Shown: positions 50,773 to 63,525, counted from the first letter of the stretch. The stretch: DNA of 64,000 bases from Pseudomonas sp. ML2-2023-3 (GCF_037055275.1 NZ_CP146343.1:4586001-4650000); one strand, 5' to 3'. The notes: generated by a model from the sequence alone, not told the origin. Program-made: numbers and translations.

Positions 50773-50842
50773 AAGTTGTGCTTGATAAACCAGACCACCC
50801 TGGTTGAAGCCAAGTTAACCGCCGAAGCAATTGACTCTTAAA

Positions 50843-50919
50843 TGGTGCACTCGACAGGATTCGAACCTGTGACCGCTCGGTTCGTAGCCGAGTACTCTAT
50901 CCAGCTGAGCTACGAGTGC
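50843..50919 (-). tRNA. tRNA-Arg (anticodon ACG), copy 3
   Basis: Sequence identical to the other copies in the array, with encoded CCA. Confidence 0.97.
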
Positions 50920-50989
50920 AAGTTGTGCTTGATAGACCAGACCACCCTGGTTGAAGCCAAGTTAATCGCCGAAGCAATTGACTCTTAAA

Positions 50990-51066
50990 TGGTGCACTCG
51001 ACAGGATTCGAACCTGTGACCGCTCGGTTCGTAGCCGAGTACTCTATCCAGCTGAGCTACGAGTGC
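50990..51066 (-). tRNA. tRNA-Arg (anticodon ACG), copy 2
   Basis: Sequence identical to the other copies in the array, with encoded CCA. Confidence 0.97.
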
Positions 51067-51136
51067 AAGTTGTGCTTGATAGACCAGACCACCCTGGTTG
51101 AAGCCAAGTTAACCGCCGCAGCGATTGACTCTTAAA

Positions 51137-51213
51137 TGGTGCACTCGACAGGATTCGAACCTGTGACCGCTCGGTTCGTAGCCGAGTACTCTATCCAGCT
51201 GAGCTACGAGTGC
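51137..51213 (-). tRNA. tRNA-Arg (anticodon ACG), copy 1, nearest the promoter
   Basis: Sequence identical to the other copies; the upstream flank differs because it carries the array promoter. Confidence 0.97.
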
Positions 51214-51227
51214 ATTTGAAGCGGCGC

Positions 51228-51255
51228 ATTATAGACCGTTGAATCTCTCTGGCAA
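51228..51255 (-). promoter_or_regulatory. Sigma-70 promoter of the tRNA-Arg array
   Basis: On the minus strand TTGCCA, 16 bases, TATAAT, then a GC-rich discriminator (GCGCCGC) typical of growth-rate-controlled stable RNA promoters. The -10 ends 14 bases before the first tRNA. Confidence 0.85.
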
Positions 51256-51319
51256 GATTTTTTTCAGTAAATTCAATAACTTACCGAAACTACCCAGACC
51301 CAACGTGCTACATGAATAA

Positions 51320-51410
51320 TGGCGGAGAAGGGGGGATTCGAACCCCCGACACCCTTTTGAGATGTACTCCCTTAGCAGGGGAGCGCCTTCGGCCACTCGG
51401 CCACCTCTCC
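51320..51410 (-). tRNA. tRNA-Ser (anticodon GCT)
   Basis: 91-base class II tRNA with long variable arm and encoded CCA. Acceptor GGAGAGG / CTTCTCC, anticodon loop CTGCTAA, reads AGC/AGT codons. Confidence 0.96.
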
Positions 51411-51424
51411 GCAACACGGGGCGT

Positions 51425-51453
51425 ATAATAACCAGCCTTTTCCCCGCTTGCAA
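51425..51453 (-). promoter_or_regulatory. Sigma-70 promoter of tRNA-Ser
   Basis: Minus strand: TTGCAA, 17 bases, TATTAT, followed by the GC-rich discriminator ACGCCCCGT. It lies between rsmA and tRNA-Ser. Confidence 0.82.
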
Positions 51454-51471
51454 CTAAAAACTTAAATAAAA

Positions 51472-51660
51472 TTAGAGACTTGGTTCTTCATCCTTTTCTT
51501 TCTTGATCCGCAGGTAGATCTCCTCACGGTGCACCGCCACTTCCTTGGGGGCGTTCACACCGATACGCACCTGGTTTCCTTTGACGCCGAGTACGGTCAC
51601 AGTAATTTCGCCATCGCCTATGATCAGGCTTTCCGCACAACGGCGAGTCAGAATCAGCAT
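51472..51660 (-). CDS. rsmA: Translational regulator CsrA/RsmA
   Basis: 62 residues, full CsrA family: [45 protein letters not shown] with the RNA-contacting Arg44. It binds GGA motifs in mRNA leaders, controlling secondary metabolism, motility and biofilm under Gac/Rsm. The alaS-lysC-rsmA order is conserved in pseudomonads. AGGAG-like sequence lies just upstream of the ATG. Confidence 0.97.
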   Translation of the reverse strand: MLILTRRCAESLIIGDGEITVTVLGVKGNQVRIGVNAPKEVAVHREEIYLRIKKEKDEEPSL

Positions 51661-51802
51661 ACTTTTCTCCTCACACTTTTCATTTCAGTGGCCACAGTCT
51701 GCAAAAAAAAAGGGCTTCGGGCTATTCGCTAAACAGCTATAGCCCGCCGCTCCTTAGTATTGACCAACATGACGAAACAGGAGGTCTTCGTTCATGCCCG
51801 CC

Positions 51803-51835
51803 AAAAAAACAAAGGGCGCGGATTAACCGCGCCCT
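51803..51835 (-). terminator. Terminator of lysC
   Basis: AGGGCGCGG / CCGCGCCCT perfect 9-bp stem with a 5-base loop, followed in the minus direction by TTTGTTTTTTTGG. It begins 12 bases past the lysC stop. Confidence 0.92.
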
Positions 51836-51847
51836 CCAGACAACGCC

Positions 51848-53083
51848 TTATTCGCCCTGTCGGGCTGGCGCGTCCAAATCAAAAGCGGTGTGCAAGGAGC
51901 GCACTGCCAGCTCCAGGTACTTCTCTTCAATCACCACCGACACTTTGATCTCGGAGGTCGAGATCATCAGGATGTTGATGTTCTCTTTGGCCAGGGACTC
52001 AAACATGCGGCTGGCAACGCCCGCGTGAGAGCGCATGCCCACACCGACAATCGAAACCTTGGCAATGTTGGTGTCGCCGACCACTTCACGGGCACCGATC
52101 TCACGCGCCGTGTTTTCCAGCACGCTTTGCGCAGCACTGTAGTCATTGCGGTGCACGGTGAAGGTGAAGTCGGTGGTGTTATCGTGCGCAACGTTCTGCA
52201 CGATCATGTCGACTTCGATATTGGTCGCACTGATCGGACCCAAAATCTTGAACGCCACGCCCGGGGTGTCTGGCACGCCACGGATGGTCAGCTTGGCTTC
52301 ATCGCGATTGAACGCAATACCAGAAATGATCGGCTGTTCCATGGATTCCTCTTCATCAATAGTAATGAGGGTGCCTGGACCCTCCTTGAAGCTGTGCAAA
52401 ACGCGCAGCGGTACGTTGTACTTGCCTGCGAACTCGACCGCCCGGATCTGCAACACCTTGGAGCCCAGGCTGGCCATTTCCAGCATTTCTTCGAAGGTGA
52501 TCTTTTCCAGACGCTGAGCTTTTGCCACAACCCGCGGGTCAGTGGTGTAAACACCGTCGACATCCGTATAGATCTGGCACTCATCAGCCTTGAGGGCCGC
52601 CGCCAGCGCCACACCAGTGGTGTCAGAGCCGCCACGACCCAGGGTGGTGATGTTGCCGTGCTCATCAACGCCCTGGAAACCTGCAACCACAACCACACGC
52701 CCGGCCTTCAGGTCGGCGCGAATCTTCTGATCGTCAATTTTCAGGATGCGGGCTTTGGTGTGCGAACTGTCCGTCAGGATGCGCACCTGGCTGCCGGTGT
52801 AGGACACCGCTGGCACGCCGCGCTTGTTCAGCGCCATTGCCAGCAGACCAATCGTCACCTGCTCACCCGTGGACACAATCACATCCAGCTCACGGGGTAA
52901 CGGCTGATCGCTGATCTGCTTGGCCAGTTCGATCAGGCGGTTGGTTTCGCCGCTCATTGCAGATAGCACGATCACCAGATCATTGCCGGCTTCGCGGAAC
53001 TTCTTAACTTTATCGGCGACCTGCTCGATTCTCTCGACAGTGCCGACCGAGGTGCCTCCGAATTTCTGTACGATCAAAGCCAT
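51848..53083 (-). CDS. lysC: Aspartate kinase
   Basis: 411 residues. Kinase domain (about 1-235) with VQKFGGTSVG, VIVLSAMSGETNRL, LGRGGSDTTGVALAAAL, DVDGVYTTDPR; two ACT domains in the C-terminal third (about 265-400). It phosphorylates aspartate, first step to lysine, threonine and methionine; the ACT domains give feedback inhibition. Single-chain form, as expected for Pseudomonas. Between alaS and rsmA on the same strand. Confidence 0.96.
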   Translation of the reverse strand: MALIVQKFGGTSVGTVERIEQVADKVKKFREAGNDLVIVLSAMSGETNRLIELAKQISDQPLPRELDVIVSTGEQVTIGLLAMALNKRGVPAVSYTGSQVRILTDSSHTKARILKIDDQKIRADLKAGRVVVVAGFQGVDEHGNITTLGRGGSDTTGVALAAALKADECQIYTDVDGVYTTDPRVVAKAQRLEKITFEEMLEMASLGSKVLQIRAVEFAGKYNVPLRVLHSFKEGPGTLITIDEEESMEQPIISGIAFNRDEAKLTIRGVPDTPGVAFKILGPISATNIEVDMIVQNVAHDNTTDFTFTVHRNDYSAAQSVLENTAREIGAREVVGDTNIAKVSIVGVGMRSHAGVASRMFESLAKENINILMISTSEIKVSVVIEEKYLELAVRSLHTAFDLDAPARQGE

Positions 53084-53131
53084 TTCAAAGCAGCCTCAGC
53101 CCATAAAGGGCGCCCATTTATCATTCAAACG

Positions 53132-53158
53132 ACGCGCCATCACTAGACGATGGCGCGT
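53132..53158 (-). terminator. Hairpin between alaS and lysC, possible weak terminator
   Basis: ACGCGCCATC / GATGGCGCGT, a perfect 10-bp stem with a 7-base loop, 8 bases after the alaS stop. No T-run follows (CGTTTGAATG), so it may be a processing or partial termination site. Confidence 0.5.
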
Positions 53159-53166
53159 ACTGGACC

Positions 53167-55785
53167 TCAGATACCCTGTTCGACAAATGGCACAGTCAGG
53201 GCCAATGCGGCATCAAGGGCTGCAGCATCAACACCGCCGCCTTGCGCCATGTCAGGACGACCACCGCCCTTCCCGCCCACTGCCGCAGCAGCCTGCTTCA
53301 TCAAATCACCGGCTTTGAGTTGGCCAGTCAGGTCTTTGGTTACGCCTGCAACCAGTACAACCTTGTCTTCATGGACACTGCCGAGCAGGATCACCGCACG
53401 GCCGAGTTTGTTCTTCAGCTGATCTACCAGCGCCAGTAGCGCCTTGCCATCTTGACCGTCCAGGCGGGCAGTCAGGACTTTCACGCCTTTTACGTCCACC
53501 GCCGACGATGACAGATCGTCACCGGCCGCGCTTGCTGCCTTGGCCTGCAATTGCTCAAGTTGTTTTTCCAACTGGCGATTGCGCTCAAGTACCGCCGACA
53601 GCTTGTCGACCAGATTCTCACGAGAACCCTTGACCAGGCTCGCGGCTTCCTTGAGCTGCTCTTCGGCGGCGTTCAAGTAAGCCAGTGCGGCTGCACCCGT
53701 AACCGCCTCGATACGACGGATACCGGAAGCTACGCCGCCTTCGCTGATGATTTTCATCAGGCCGATGTCACCGGTGCGTTTGGCGTGAATACCGCCACAC
53801 AGCTCAACCGAGAAATCACCACCCATGCTCAGCACGCGCACGTTGTCGCCGTACTTCTCGCCAAACAGCGCCATGGCGCCTTTTTGCTTGGCGGTTTCGA
53901 TGTCGGTTTCTTCAGTCTCGACCTGAGTGTTCTTGCGAATCTGGGCGTTGACAATATCTTCCAGCGCCTTGATCTGCTCGGGCTTGATCGACTCGAAGTG
54001 ACTGAAGTCGAAACGCATGCGCTGGCTGTCGACCAACGAGCCTTTCTGCTGAACGTGCTCGCCCAGCACCTGACGCAAGGCCGCGTGCAGCAAGTGGGTC
54101 GCCGAGTGGTTCAGTGCCGTGGCGTGACGCACATCGGCGTCAACCTGGGCTTCAACGGTTTCGCCAACATTCAGGCCGCCCGCGGCAACCACGCCGTGAT
54201 GCAGGAATGCGCCGCCGGTTTTGGTGGTGTCGCGCACGTCAAAGCGCGCCGCGCCAGCTTGCAGGAAACCGCAATCGCCAACCTGGCCGCCCGATTCGGC
54301 GTAGAACGGGGTCTGATCAAGAATGACCACGCCCTCGTCGCCTTCGCTCAGGCTGGCAACCGATTGACCGTCTTTATAGAGAGCAACGATGGTGGCCGAA
54401 GCCTGGGTCGCGCTGTAACCGACAAACTCGGTCGGCACGTCAACTTTAACCAGCGTGTTGTAGTCCAGGCCGAAAGAGCTGGCCGAACGTGCGCGAACAC
54501 GCTGGGCTTCCATCTCGCGCTCGAAGCCTTCTTCGTCCACGGTCAGGTTGCGTTCACGGGCGATATCGGCCGTGAGGTCCATCGGGAAGCCATAGGTATC
54601 GTAGAGTTTGAACACCACGTCGCCAGGCACTACGGTGCCCTTGAGCTCTGCCAGATCCAGCTCAAGGATTTTCAGGCCCTGCTCCAGCGTCTTGGAGAAC
54701 TGCTCTTCTTCGGCTTTAAGTACGCGCTCGATGTTGGCCTGCTCGCGCACCAGCTCCGGGAAGCTTTCGCCCATCTCGGCAACCAGTGCCGCGACGATCT
54801 TGTAGAAGAAGTTACCGGTAGCACCCAGCTTGTTGCCGTGACGGCAGGCGCGACGAATGATGCGGCGCAGTACATAGCCGCGACCTTCGTTCGATGGCAG
54901 CACGCCGTCAGCAATCAGGAAGCTGCACGAACGGATGTGGTCAGCCACCACCTTGAGCGATGCCTGGCCTTCGTTGGCACAACCGATCGCATCGGCTGCA
55001 GCCGTCAACAGGCTCTGGAACAGGTCGATGTCATAGTTGGAGTTGACGTGCTGCATCACCGCACTGATCCGCTCCAGGCCCATGCCGGTGTCTACCGACG
55101 GCGCTGGCAACGGATGCAACACGCCATCGGCGGTGCGGTTGAACTGCATGAACACGTTGTTCCAGATTTCAATGTAGCGGTCACCGTCTTCGTCTGGCGA
55201 ACCTGGCGGGCCACCCCAGATTTCTGGACCGTGATCGTAGAAAATCTCGGTGCACGGGCCGCACGGGCCGGTATCGCCCATGGTCCAGAAGTTATCCGAC
55301 GCGTACGGAGCACCCTTGTTGTCGCCAATACGGATCATGCGTTCGGCAGGTACGCCGACGTCCTGGGTCCAGATGTCATACGCTTCGTCATCGCTGGCGT
55401 AGACCGTTACCCAGAGCTTGTCTTTAGGCAGGTTGAGTACGCCGGTTAGGAAGGTCCAGGCGAAGTTGATCGCGTCTTTCTTGAAATAATCGCCAAAGCT
55501 GAAGTTGCCGAGCATTTCAAAAAAGGTGTGGTGACGGGCGGTGTAACCGACGTTTTCCAGGTCGCTGTTCTTGCCGCCGGCTCGCACGCACTTCTGGCTG
55601 CTGGTCGCTCGGGTGTAGGCACGTTTTTCTTGACCCAGAAAACAGTCCTTGAACTGGTTCATCCCCGCGTTGGTGAACAGCAGGGTCGGGTCGTTATTAG
55701 GGACCAAGGAGCTGGAAGGGACACGGGTGTGACCTTGCTCCTCGAAGAAGCGAAGGAAGGCTTCACGGATTTCTGCGCTTTTCAT
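53167..55785 (-). CDS. alaS: Alanyl-tRNA synthetase
   Basis: 872 residues from ATG 55785 ([19 protein letters not shown]). Class II core with [19 protein letters not shown] (motif region 1-2) and [12 protein letters not shown]; editing domain [16 protein letters not shown] and [13 protein letters not shown] supply the zinc-binding His/Cys; C-terminal coiled coil and C-Ala domain ([12 protein letters not shown]) follow. Charges tRNA-Ala and clears mischarged Ser/Gly. The frame is open 66 bases upstream, but that part lacks the AlaS N-terminus. Confidence 0.97.
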   Translation of the reverse strand: MKSAEIREAFLRFFEEQGHTRVPSSSLVPNNDPTLLFTNAGMNQFKDCFLGQEKRAYTRATSSQKCVRAGGKNSDLENVGYTARHHTFFEMLGNFSFGDYFKKDAINFAWTFLTGVLNLPKDKLWVTVYASDDEAYDIWTQDVGVPAERMIRIGDNKGAPYASDNFWTMGDTGPCGPCTEIFYDHGPEIWGGPPGSPDEDGDRYIEIWNNVFMQFNRTADGVLHPLPAPSVDTGMGLERISAVMQHVNSNYDIDLFQSLLTAAADAIGCANEGQASLKVVADHIRSCSFLIADGVLPSNEGRGYVLRRIIRRACRHGNKLGATGNFFYKIVAALVAEMGESFPELVREQANIERVLKAEEEQFSKTLEQGLKILELDLAELKGTVVPGDVVFKLYDTYGFPMDLTADIARERNLTVDEEGFEREMEAQRVRARSASSFGLDYNTLVKVDVPTEFVGYSATQASATIVALYKDGQSVASLSEGDEGVVILDQTPFYAESGGQVGDCGFLQAGAARFDVRDTTKTGGAFLHHGVVAAGGLNVGETVEAQVDADVRHATALNHSATHLLHAALRQVLGEHVQQKGSLVDSQRMRFDFSHFESIKPEQIKALEDIVNAQIRKNTQVETEETDIETAKQKGAMALFGEKYGDNVRVLSMGGDFSVELCGGIHAKRTGDIGLMKIISEGGVASGIRRIEAVTGAAALAYLNAAEEQLKEAASLVKGSRENLVDKLSAVLERNRQLEKQLEQLQAKAASAAGDDLSSSAVDVKGVKVLTARLDGQDGKALLALVDQLKNKLGRAVILLGSVHEDKVVLVAGVTKDLTGQLKAGDLMKQAAAAVGGKGGGRPDMAQGGGVDAAALDAALALTVPFVEQGI

Positions 55786-55931
55786 AGGTTCTTCCACGGA
55801 GGCTGCGGCCAGAGGCAAGTAAATCACGTCAATCGACAGTGCGACTCGCAAAGGGCCGCATTATATCGGCCCTTCGCCCCGGGTACAGCGTGTTTATACG
55901 ATAGCGACAAGCAATTGGACGGATCGCAAGC

Positions 55932-56936
55932 TTATTGGCTGGAAAACTCGGCAAAAACGGCTATTACCTGTTCAATCTGGCTGCGATTGACATCCATGTG
56001 CGTCACCATTCGCAAGCGCGACGCGGCACTGAGCACAATCCCCTGCTCGGCCGCAAAGGCCTTGAGGGCTTCGGCCCGCTCACCGATCTGAACGTACACC
56101 ATGTTGGTCTGCACCGGTTCGACGTCATAACCGGCCGCACGCAAACCTTCAGCCAGTAACTGGGCGTTGGCATGGTCATCGGCCAGACGCTCGACCTGAT
56201 GATCCAGCGCATACAGACCGGCTGCCGCCAGTTGACCGGCCTGGCGCATGCCGCCACCGACCATTTTGCGCAAGCGCCGCGCCCTGGCGATCAAGTCAGC
56301 AGTGCCGCACAACACGGAACCCACCGGAGCGCCCAGTCCCTTGGACAGGCACACCGATACCGAATCGAAATGCCGGGTGATCTCACCCGCATCGACACCC
56401 AGCTTGACCGCTGCGTTGTACAGCCGCGCGCCATCAAGGTGCAGCGCCAGGCCATGTTCACGGGTCAGGCGACTGGCAGCTGCCAGATACTCGAGTGACA
56501 GCACCTTGCCCTGCATGGTGTTTTCCAGTGCGAGCAAACGCGTGCGGGCAAAGTGAAAGTCGTCAGGCTTGATTGCAGCTGCAACCTGCCCCAAGTCCAG
56601 CGAGCCATCAGCCTGAACCTCCAGCGGCTGTGGCTGGATGGACCCCAGAACCGCCGCTCCGCCGCCTTCATATTTATAGGTGTGCGCCTGCTGACCCACA
56701 ATGTACTCATCCCCGCGCCCGCAATGCGCCATCAGTGCCAGCAAGTTGCTCATGGTGCCGGTGGGCACGAACAACGCTCTGGCAAAGCCCAGACGCAGCG
56801 CCAGTTCGGACTCCAGCTTGTTCACCGAAGGATCTTCGCCATACACATCGTCGCCCATCGGCGCACTCGCCATGGCCTCGCGCATGCCGGTGCTGGGTTG
56901 GGTAACGGTGTCACTACGAAGATCGATAACAGTCAT
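55932..56936 (-). CDS. ltaE: Low-specificity L-threonine aldolase
   Basis: 334 residues, PLP fold-type I aldolase. Marks: [36 protein letters not shown] at the N-terminus, [10 protein letters not shown], and the PLP Lys in [14 protein letters not shown] near residue 200. It cleaves L-threonine and L-allo-threonine to glycine and acetaldehyde. Monocistronic, divergent from the riboswitch-controlled ribH. Confidence 0.93.
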   Translation of the reverse strand: MTVIDLRSDTVTQPSTGMREAMASAPMGDDVYGEDPSVNKLESELALRLGFARALFVPTGTMSNLLALMAHCGRGDEYIVGQQAHTYKYEGGGAAVLGSIQPQPLEVQADGSLDLGQVAAAIKPDDFHFARTRLLALENTMQGKVLSLEYLAAASRLTREHGLALHLDGARLYNAAVKLGVDAGEITRHFDSVSVCLSKGLGAPVGSVLCGTADLIARARRLRKMVGGGMRQAGQLAAAGLYALDHQVERLADDHANAQLLAEGLRAAGYDVEPVQTNMVYVQIGERAEALKAFAAEQGIVLSAASRLRMVTHMDVNRSQIEQVIAVFAEFSSQ

Positions 56937-57155
56937 TGGAGCGGCCTCGGCAATAAGTGATCAGCTCTGGATGCTAATCGGGGAGCTCCCTTTCGGACAA
57001 GAGTCGTGCGGCCAGGATTTGACATATTCAGCGGCTTGAGCGGGATCGCGCTGATAACCCAGCGAAAAAATTGATGGCTATTAGCCAAAAGCAGCCATGC
57101 ATCTGCGAAAAAATTATGATACAAAATGTCCGCCACCAGAAAAGCTGGTGGCAAC

Positions 57156-57320
57156 GTTCTCAGGGCGGGGTGCGACTCCCCACCGGCGGTAATTGCGCGC
57201 AATGCGCATAGCCCGCGAGCGCTTGGCTGATCCACCCGCTTGGGTTGTGGGCAGTCAAGGTCAGCAGACCCGGTGTGATCCCGGGGCCGACGGTCATAGT
57301 CCGGATGAAGAGAGAACGGG
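57156..57320 (+). promoter_or_regulatory. FMN riboswitch (RFN element)
   Basis: The conserved RFN ends are intact: TTCTCAGGGCGGGGTGCGA at the 5' end, CCCCACCGGCGGTAA, then AGTCCGGATGAAGAGAGAAC at the 3' end. The region between (TGATCCCGGGGCCGACGGT) holds the other conserved arms. It precedes the lumazine synthase gene by 132 bases, where the expression platform must lie, and would turn the gene down when FMN is plentiful. The part 56937-57155 holds the divergent ltaE/rib promoters; nothing else is seen there. Confidence 0.96.
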
Positions 57321-57452
57321 ATTGGCGCCAAAGGGCCGTCAACCAGGTGGGCAAGTGGCGATGCCGAAAGGCCATGCGCTGCCCTCCTGAACGCACCCTT
57401 TAATCCCATTCGATTCATATGCCCTGTTTTTCACACAAACAGGAATCTGAAC

Positions 57453-57965
57453 ATGCAACCCACTGCAATCGACAGCAAAAGCAAAAGCCACCACAACGAA
57501 CGCGTGGCATTTATCCAGGCCTGCTGGCACAAAGATATTGTCGACCAGAGCCGTAAAGGCTTCCTGGCCGAAATGCTGGTACAGGGCTATCAGGAAAGCG
57601 ACATCGACTTTTTTGAAGTCGGCGGCGCCTTCGAAATCCCGCTGCACGCCAAGCTGCTGGCCAAGACTGGCCGTTATGCAGGCATCGTCGGCGCAGCGCT
57701 GGTAGTGGATGGTGGCATCTATCGTCACGACTTCGTGGCCCAGACCGTGGTCAGCGCCTTGATGCAAGTGCAGCTGGAAACCGAAGTCCCGGTTTTCTCG
57801 GTCAGCCTGACACCGCACCATTTCCATGCAGGTGAAGAGCACCAGAAGTTCTTCTTCGACCATTTCGAACACAAAGGCCAAGAAGCCGCGAAAACCTGCG
57901 CCGACACCCTGCACAAAATCCGCACCATCAAGCGCATGGACTCCCAGCAAAAACGCGCGGTGTAA
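57453..57965 (+). CDS. ribH: 6,7-dimethyl-8-ribityllumazine synthase (second-type RibH)
   Basis: 170 residues, longer than the 150-160 of the housekeeping RibH. Lumazine synthase motifs: FIQACWHKDIVDQSRKGFL, VGGAFEIPLHAKLLAKTG, VVDGGIYRHDFVAQTVVSAL, and a catalytic His pair in LTPHHFHAGEEH. It joins 5-amino-ribitylaminouracil and dihydroxybutanone phosphate. Controlled alone by the FMN riboswitch, apart from any rib operon, as in other pseudomonads with a second RibH. Confidence 0.9.
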   Translation: MQPTAIDSKSKSHHNERVAFIQACWHKDIVDQSRKGFLAEMLVQGYQESDIDFFEVGGAFEIPLHAKLLAKTGRYAGIVGAALVVDGGIYRHDFVAQTVVSALMQVQLETEVPVFSVSLTPHHFHAGEEHQKFFFDHFEHKGQEAAKTCADTLHKIRTIKRMDSQQKRAV

Positions 57966-57976
57966 AGCCAGCTCTT

Positions 57977-58063
57977 GCAGGAGCGGGCTTGCTCGCGACT
58001 GGAGCGGCGCGGTTTGACTCTCTGACCGCGTCGCCTGCATCGCGAGCAAGCCCGCTCCCACAG
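57977..58063. repeat. REP pair, GAGCGGGCTTGCTCGC family
   Basis: Full inverted pair in the convergent gap between ribH and astE; also a likely transcription barrier between them. Confidence 0.9.
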
Positions 58064-58092
58064 TTATCCTTAACTGACAGGCACTGCCCTGG

Positions 58093-59103
58093 CTACGCTA
58101 ACGCCAGAGCGCGAGCCGGCTCGATGATCATCCCGGCCCGCAGGCCGTTTTTCACCTTCGGGTTGGGAAAGATAATCCGCGCACCCTCTTCTTCGACAAC
58201 CCATCGGGTCTTGCCCGCGTCTTGCGCCAGCAAGTAGCCCTTGGGCAACTCACAGAAATTTTCGACGTCCGCCGGCAAGTGCAGGATAAAGGCATCGCTG
58301 TGCTTGATCACCTCGCGGGCCACGCTGAACAGCTGCAAGCCTTCGAGCGAGTCATCGGCCAGTGGCGGCTCGGTGCCTTCGATCATCTGCTGCAAGCGCA
58401 GCTCAAGACGCTCGACATTGACTCCGCCGTTCTGCCCAAAAGGCCGGGCCTTGCCCAGCTCAAGGGTAAACGCCTCGGCGCCCAACTGATCGTAGGTGTA
58501 AGCACTGAACACAATCGATGGCTTATTCTGCAACAAGACCGCTTCCATCCCGGCTGCGCGCAAGCGGGCCAGCTCATCGCGAGAGTGGACACGCCCTTCT
58601 TTATAGGGATACAGCGCGAACTGCTCGATCTTCGACCCACGAATGGCCGTGTGCAAATCGTAATGAAGGCGGGAGCGCTCAGGGAGGCTGAAAAACGTTT
58701 CGGCCAGGTGTTCAAGTTCACACGCACGCAGAGCCTCGGGGCCACTGCTGCTTTCGTGGCGGCCGTTGAACAGCCGGTTAAGGTCTTCTTCGACAAAGCG
58801 CGCACCGGTGCGCATGGCACCCGGGTTGCCGAACAAGAATAGAATTCGTGCGCGGGGCTTGATAACGCCCCGGGCAATGGCCTGCAACAGGCGATCGAGC
58901 AATTCGATCGGCGCTGTTTCATTGCCGTGGATGCCGGCTGACAACAGCAGATCCATACCGTTGTCACTCGCCTGGGGCGGGCGTACTTCGAGCGCGCCCT
59001 CGGTCAGCCAGCGCATCCGCACGCCGTCGACAGTCAGTTGAGTTTTCTCGGCCGGTTCACGTCCGGCCAAGGTCAGTTCAAGCAGTTTGCCGAGAGCGAG
59101 CAT
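58093..59103 (-). CDS. astE: Succinylglutamate desuccinylase
   Basis: 336 residues of the zinc peptidase-like AstE/aspartoacylase fold: [19 protein letters not shown] with the zinc ligands, [33 protein letters not shown] and the catalytic Glu in [14 protein letters not shown]. Final step of the arginine succinyltransferase pathway: N-succinylglutamate to glutamate and succinate. Last gene of the operon. Confidence 0.95.
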   Translation of the reverse strand: MLALGKLLELTLAGREPAEKTQLTVDGVRMRWLTEGALEVRPPQASDNGMDLLLSAGIHGNETAPIELLDRLLQAIARGVIKPRARILFLFGNPGAMRTGARFVEEDLNRLFNGRHESSSGPEALRACELEHLAETFFSLPERSRLHYDLHTAIRGSKIEQFALYPYKEGRVHSRDELARLRAAGMEAVLLQNKPSIVFSAYTYDQLGAEAFTLELGKARPFGQNGGVNVERLELRLQQMIEGTEPPLADDSLEGLQLFSVAREVIKHSDAFILHLPADVENFCELPKGYLLAQDAGKTRWVVEEEGARIIFPNPKVKNGLRAGMIIEPARALALA

Positions 59104-59116
59104 GGTGCATCCTTAA

Positions 59117-59407
59117 TCAGTGGTTGCAGTCTGGACCGTGTACGTGGCCATCTTCACCGTCTTCTTCAATGTCTGCCGGTTCCATTTCCAGTTGCAGGCT
59201 GACAAGGTTAGTCGCCAATGGACGCAGCAGCAGGTTGGCGTATTCGGCATCGCCTTCTTCAACATCAACACCGATCAGCAGTTGGCCACGGCCGTCATGC
59301 TGGATCCACAATTCCTTGCCCTGCCACATCACGGCAACGCGGGTGCAAGAGGTTTCCAGTTGAGTGCCATCGGTGTCTTCAAGGATCAGCTTCAGGGTAT
59401 CGGTCAT
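59117..59407 (-). CDS. Small conserved protein of the arginine succinyltransferase operon
   Basis: 96 residues: two short beta-rich repeats (LILEDTDGTQLETSC; VAVMWQGKELWIQHDGRGQLLIGVDVEEG) and an acidic tail ending in HVHGPDCNH, which could bind a metal ion. An uncharacterised ORF at this position, between astB and astE, is typical of Pseudomonas ast/aru operons. Lies 13 bases before astE. Confidence 0.75.
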   Translation of the reverse strand: MTDTLKLILEDTDGTQLETSCTRVAVMWQGKELWIQHDGRGQLLIGVDVEEGDAEYANLLLRPLATNLVSLQLEMEPADIEEDGEDGHVHGPDCNH

Positions 59408-59474
59408 TATTTCGCTCTCATTTGGAGGTGAAGGTGCGTGCCACAGGTTAATAATCCCTCAGGCACGCAGCCGT

Positions 59475-60821
59475 TCAATTGATCTGGAAGGGGTAAACCG
59501 CGCCCAGTTTAAGGATTTGCGTCAGTTCATCCAATGCCGCGCGGCATTCAAGCAGCAATTGTGGATCAGCCAGGTCACTTTCGCGCAGAGCATCGCGATA
59601 ATGTTTGTTCACCCAGGCCGTCAGGGTGTCGTACAGCGCCGGCGTCATGATCACGCCGGGGTTGACCGCCGCTAGTTCAGCTTCATTGAGCGCTACACGC
59701 AACCGCAGGCACGCCGGGCCACCACCGTTCTGCATGCTTTGCTTGAGATCAAACACCTTGACCTCACGAATCGGTCCGCCAGCAGCGGTCAGCCCTTGCA
59801 GGTATTGCCAGACTCGCGGATTGGAGCGGCACTCTTCAGGCACGATCAACAACATCGAACCATCTGCACGGCTCAGCAGCTGGCTGTTGAACAGGTACGA
59901 ACGCACTGCATCTTCCACCGCCACCTGATCGCGCGGCACGCTGATCGACTGGAAATTGCCGCCACGTGCTGCCAGCTTGCCATGCAGCTCGGCCAGCATT
60001 TGCTCGGTGTTGAGGAACGCATCCTGGTGATGGAACAGCAGCTCGCCATTACCCACTGCGATCACGTCGTTGTGAAACACGCCCTGGTCGATGACCGACG
60101 GGTTTTGCTGAGCGAATACCACGCCCTCTTCGCTCAGGCCGTGCAGACGCGCCACAGCCTGTGAAGCTTCAAGAGTCTGGCGTGCCGGGTATTTTTGCGG
60201 TGCCGGGTAGCGGCTGTCGAACGCACTGCGCCCGTAGACAAAAAACTCGACACCCGCTTCGCCATATTCACGGCAAAAACGCGTGTGGTTGGCGGCGCCT
60301 TCGTCGCCAAACTGAGCCACTGCAGGCAACGCAGCATGGTGCGCAAAGTGTTGCGGGTCGGCGAACATCGCGCCCAACACGCGACTGGTGGTCGGATGCT
60401 CGATGCTGCGGTGGTATTTGCAGTTGAGGTTGGCTGCGGTGAAGTGCACGCGGCCATCTGCGGTGTCGGCACTTGGGCTGACCGTCGCGGCATTGGCCAC
60501 CCACATGCTCGATGCCGAGCAACTGGCTACCAGCAATGGCATGGCTTCTTTGGCGGCGCGCTCGATGACCTGAGCGTCAGTGCCGCAAAACCCCAGACTG
60601 CGCAGACCCGCGACATCCGGGCGCTCTTGCGGCGCCAGCACGCCCTGGACAAAACCCATGTCCATCAGCGCTTTCATTTTTTCCAGGCCCTGCAGCGCGG
60701 CTTCCTTGGGGTTGGAAGCCTGCTGGCTATTGCTCTGGGAGGCGACGTTGCCAAACGACAAACCGCCGTAGTTATGGGTCGGCCCCACTAAACCGTCAAA
60801 ATTGACTTCAAAGGACTTCAT
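59475..60821 (-). CDS. astB: N-succinylarginine dihydrolase
   Basis: 448 residues, full AstB. N-terminus [24 protein letters not shown], then [41 protein letters not shown] and the C-terminal catalytic Cys in [12 protein letters not shown]. Hydrolyses N2-succinylarginine to succinylornithine, CO2 and two ammonia. A REP element lies in the 148-base gap to astD. Confidence 0.96.
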   Translation of the reverse strand: MKSFEVNFDGLVGPTHNYGGLSFGNVASQSNSQQASNPKEAALQGLEKMKALMDMGFVQGVLAPQERPDVAGLRSLGFCGTDAQVIERAAKEAMPLLVASCSASSMWVANAATVSPSADTADGRVHFTAANLNCKYHRSIEHPTTSRVLGAMFADPQHFAHHAALPAVAQFGDEGAANHTRFCREYGEAGVEFFVYGRSAFDSRYPAPQKYPARQTLEASQAVARLHGLSEEGVVFAQQNPSVIDQGVFHNDVIAVGNGELLFHHQDAFLNTEQMLAELHGKLAARGGNFQSISVPRDQVAVEDAVRSYLFNSQLLSRADGSMLLIVPEECRSNPRVWQYLQGLTAAGGPIREVKVFDLKQSMQNGGGPACLRLRVALNEAELAAVNPGVIMTPALYDTLTAWVNKHYRDALRESDLADPQLLLECRAALDELTQILKLGAVYPFQIN

Positions 60822-60870
60822 CAGCGAGGCTCCGGAAAACGGTTGTTATAGACACGAAAAATGCACTTCT

Positions 60871-60960
60871 GTAGTCGCTGCCGCAGGCTGCGAAGGGTTG
60901 CGGAGCAACCCGTTTTCTTGAAACCCCACCGATCCCTTCGCACCCTGCGGCAGCGACTAC
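60871..60960. repeat. REP pair, GTAGTCGCTGCCG family
   Basis: Outer arms GTAGTCGCTGCCGCAGGCTG and ACCCTGCGGCAGCGACTAC; internal hairpin GGGTTGC-GGA-GCAACCC. It interrupts the ast operon between astD and astB. Confidence 0.9.
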
Positions 60961-60969
60961 AAAGCCCGC

Positions 60970-63470
<2,501 letters not shown>

Positions 63471-63525
63471 GCTATCTCCTCAAACAGGGCTCGCTGACGA
63501 ACCTCGCGAAACTCGCTCAAACGCG

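Larger units (their letters stand above)
50696..51213 (-). repeat. 147-bp tandem array carrying four tRNA-Arg(ACG) genes
   Basis: The tRNA genes start every 147 bp exactly (50696, 50843, 50990, 51137). The 70-bp spacers (GTTGTGCTTGATA..ACCAGACCACCCTGGTTGAAGCC.. then TTGACTCTTAAA) are nearly identical, differing at only a few bases. One promoter precedes the array and one terminator follows, so it is a single polycistronic tRNA transcript. Confidence 0.95.

Noticed and set aside
50696-51213. CRISPR-like array suggested by regular direct repeats
   Set aside because: The repeat unit is 147 bp and contains a complete tRNA gene; spacers are also repeated, not unique.
50696-51410. tRNA cluster as a genomic-island attachment site
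   Set aside because: No integrase, no direct repeat of a tRNA 3' end away from the array, and flanking genes are core.
51229-51453. A 74-codon open frame over tRNA-Ser and the tRNA promoters
   Set aside because: It overlaps a clear tRNA gene and two promoters; chance frame.
53551-55449. A 632-codon open frame antisense to alaS
   Set aside because: Shadow of alaS caused by GC-rich third positions; no motif and no start signal.
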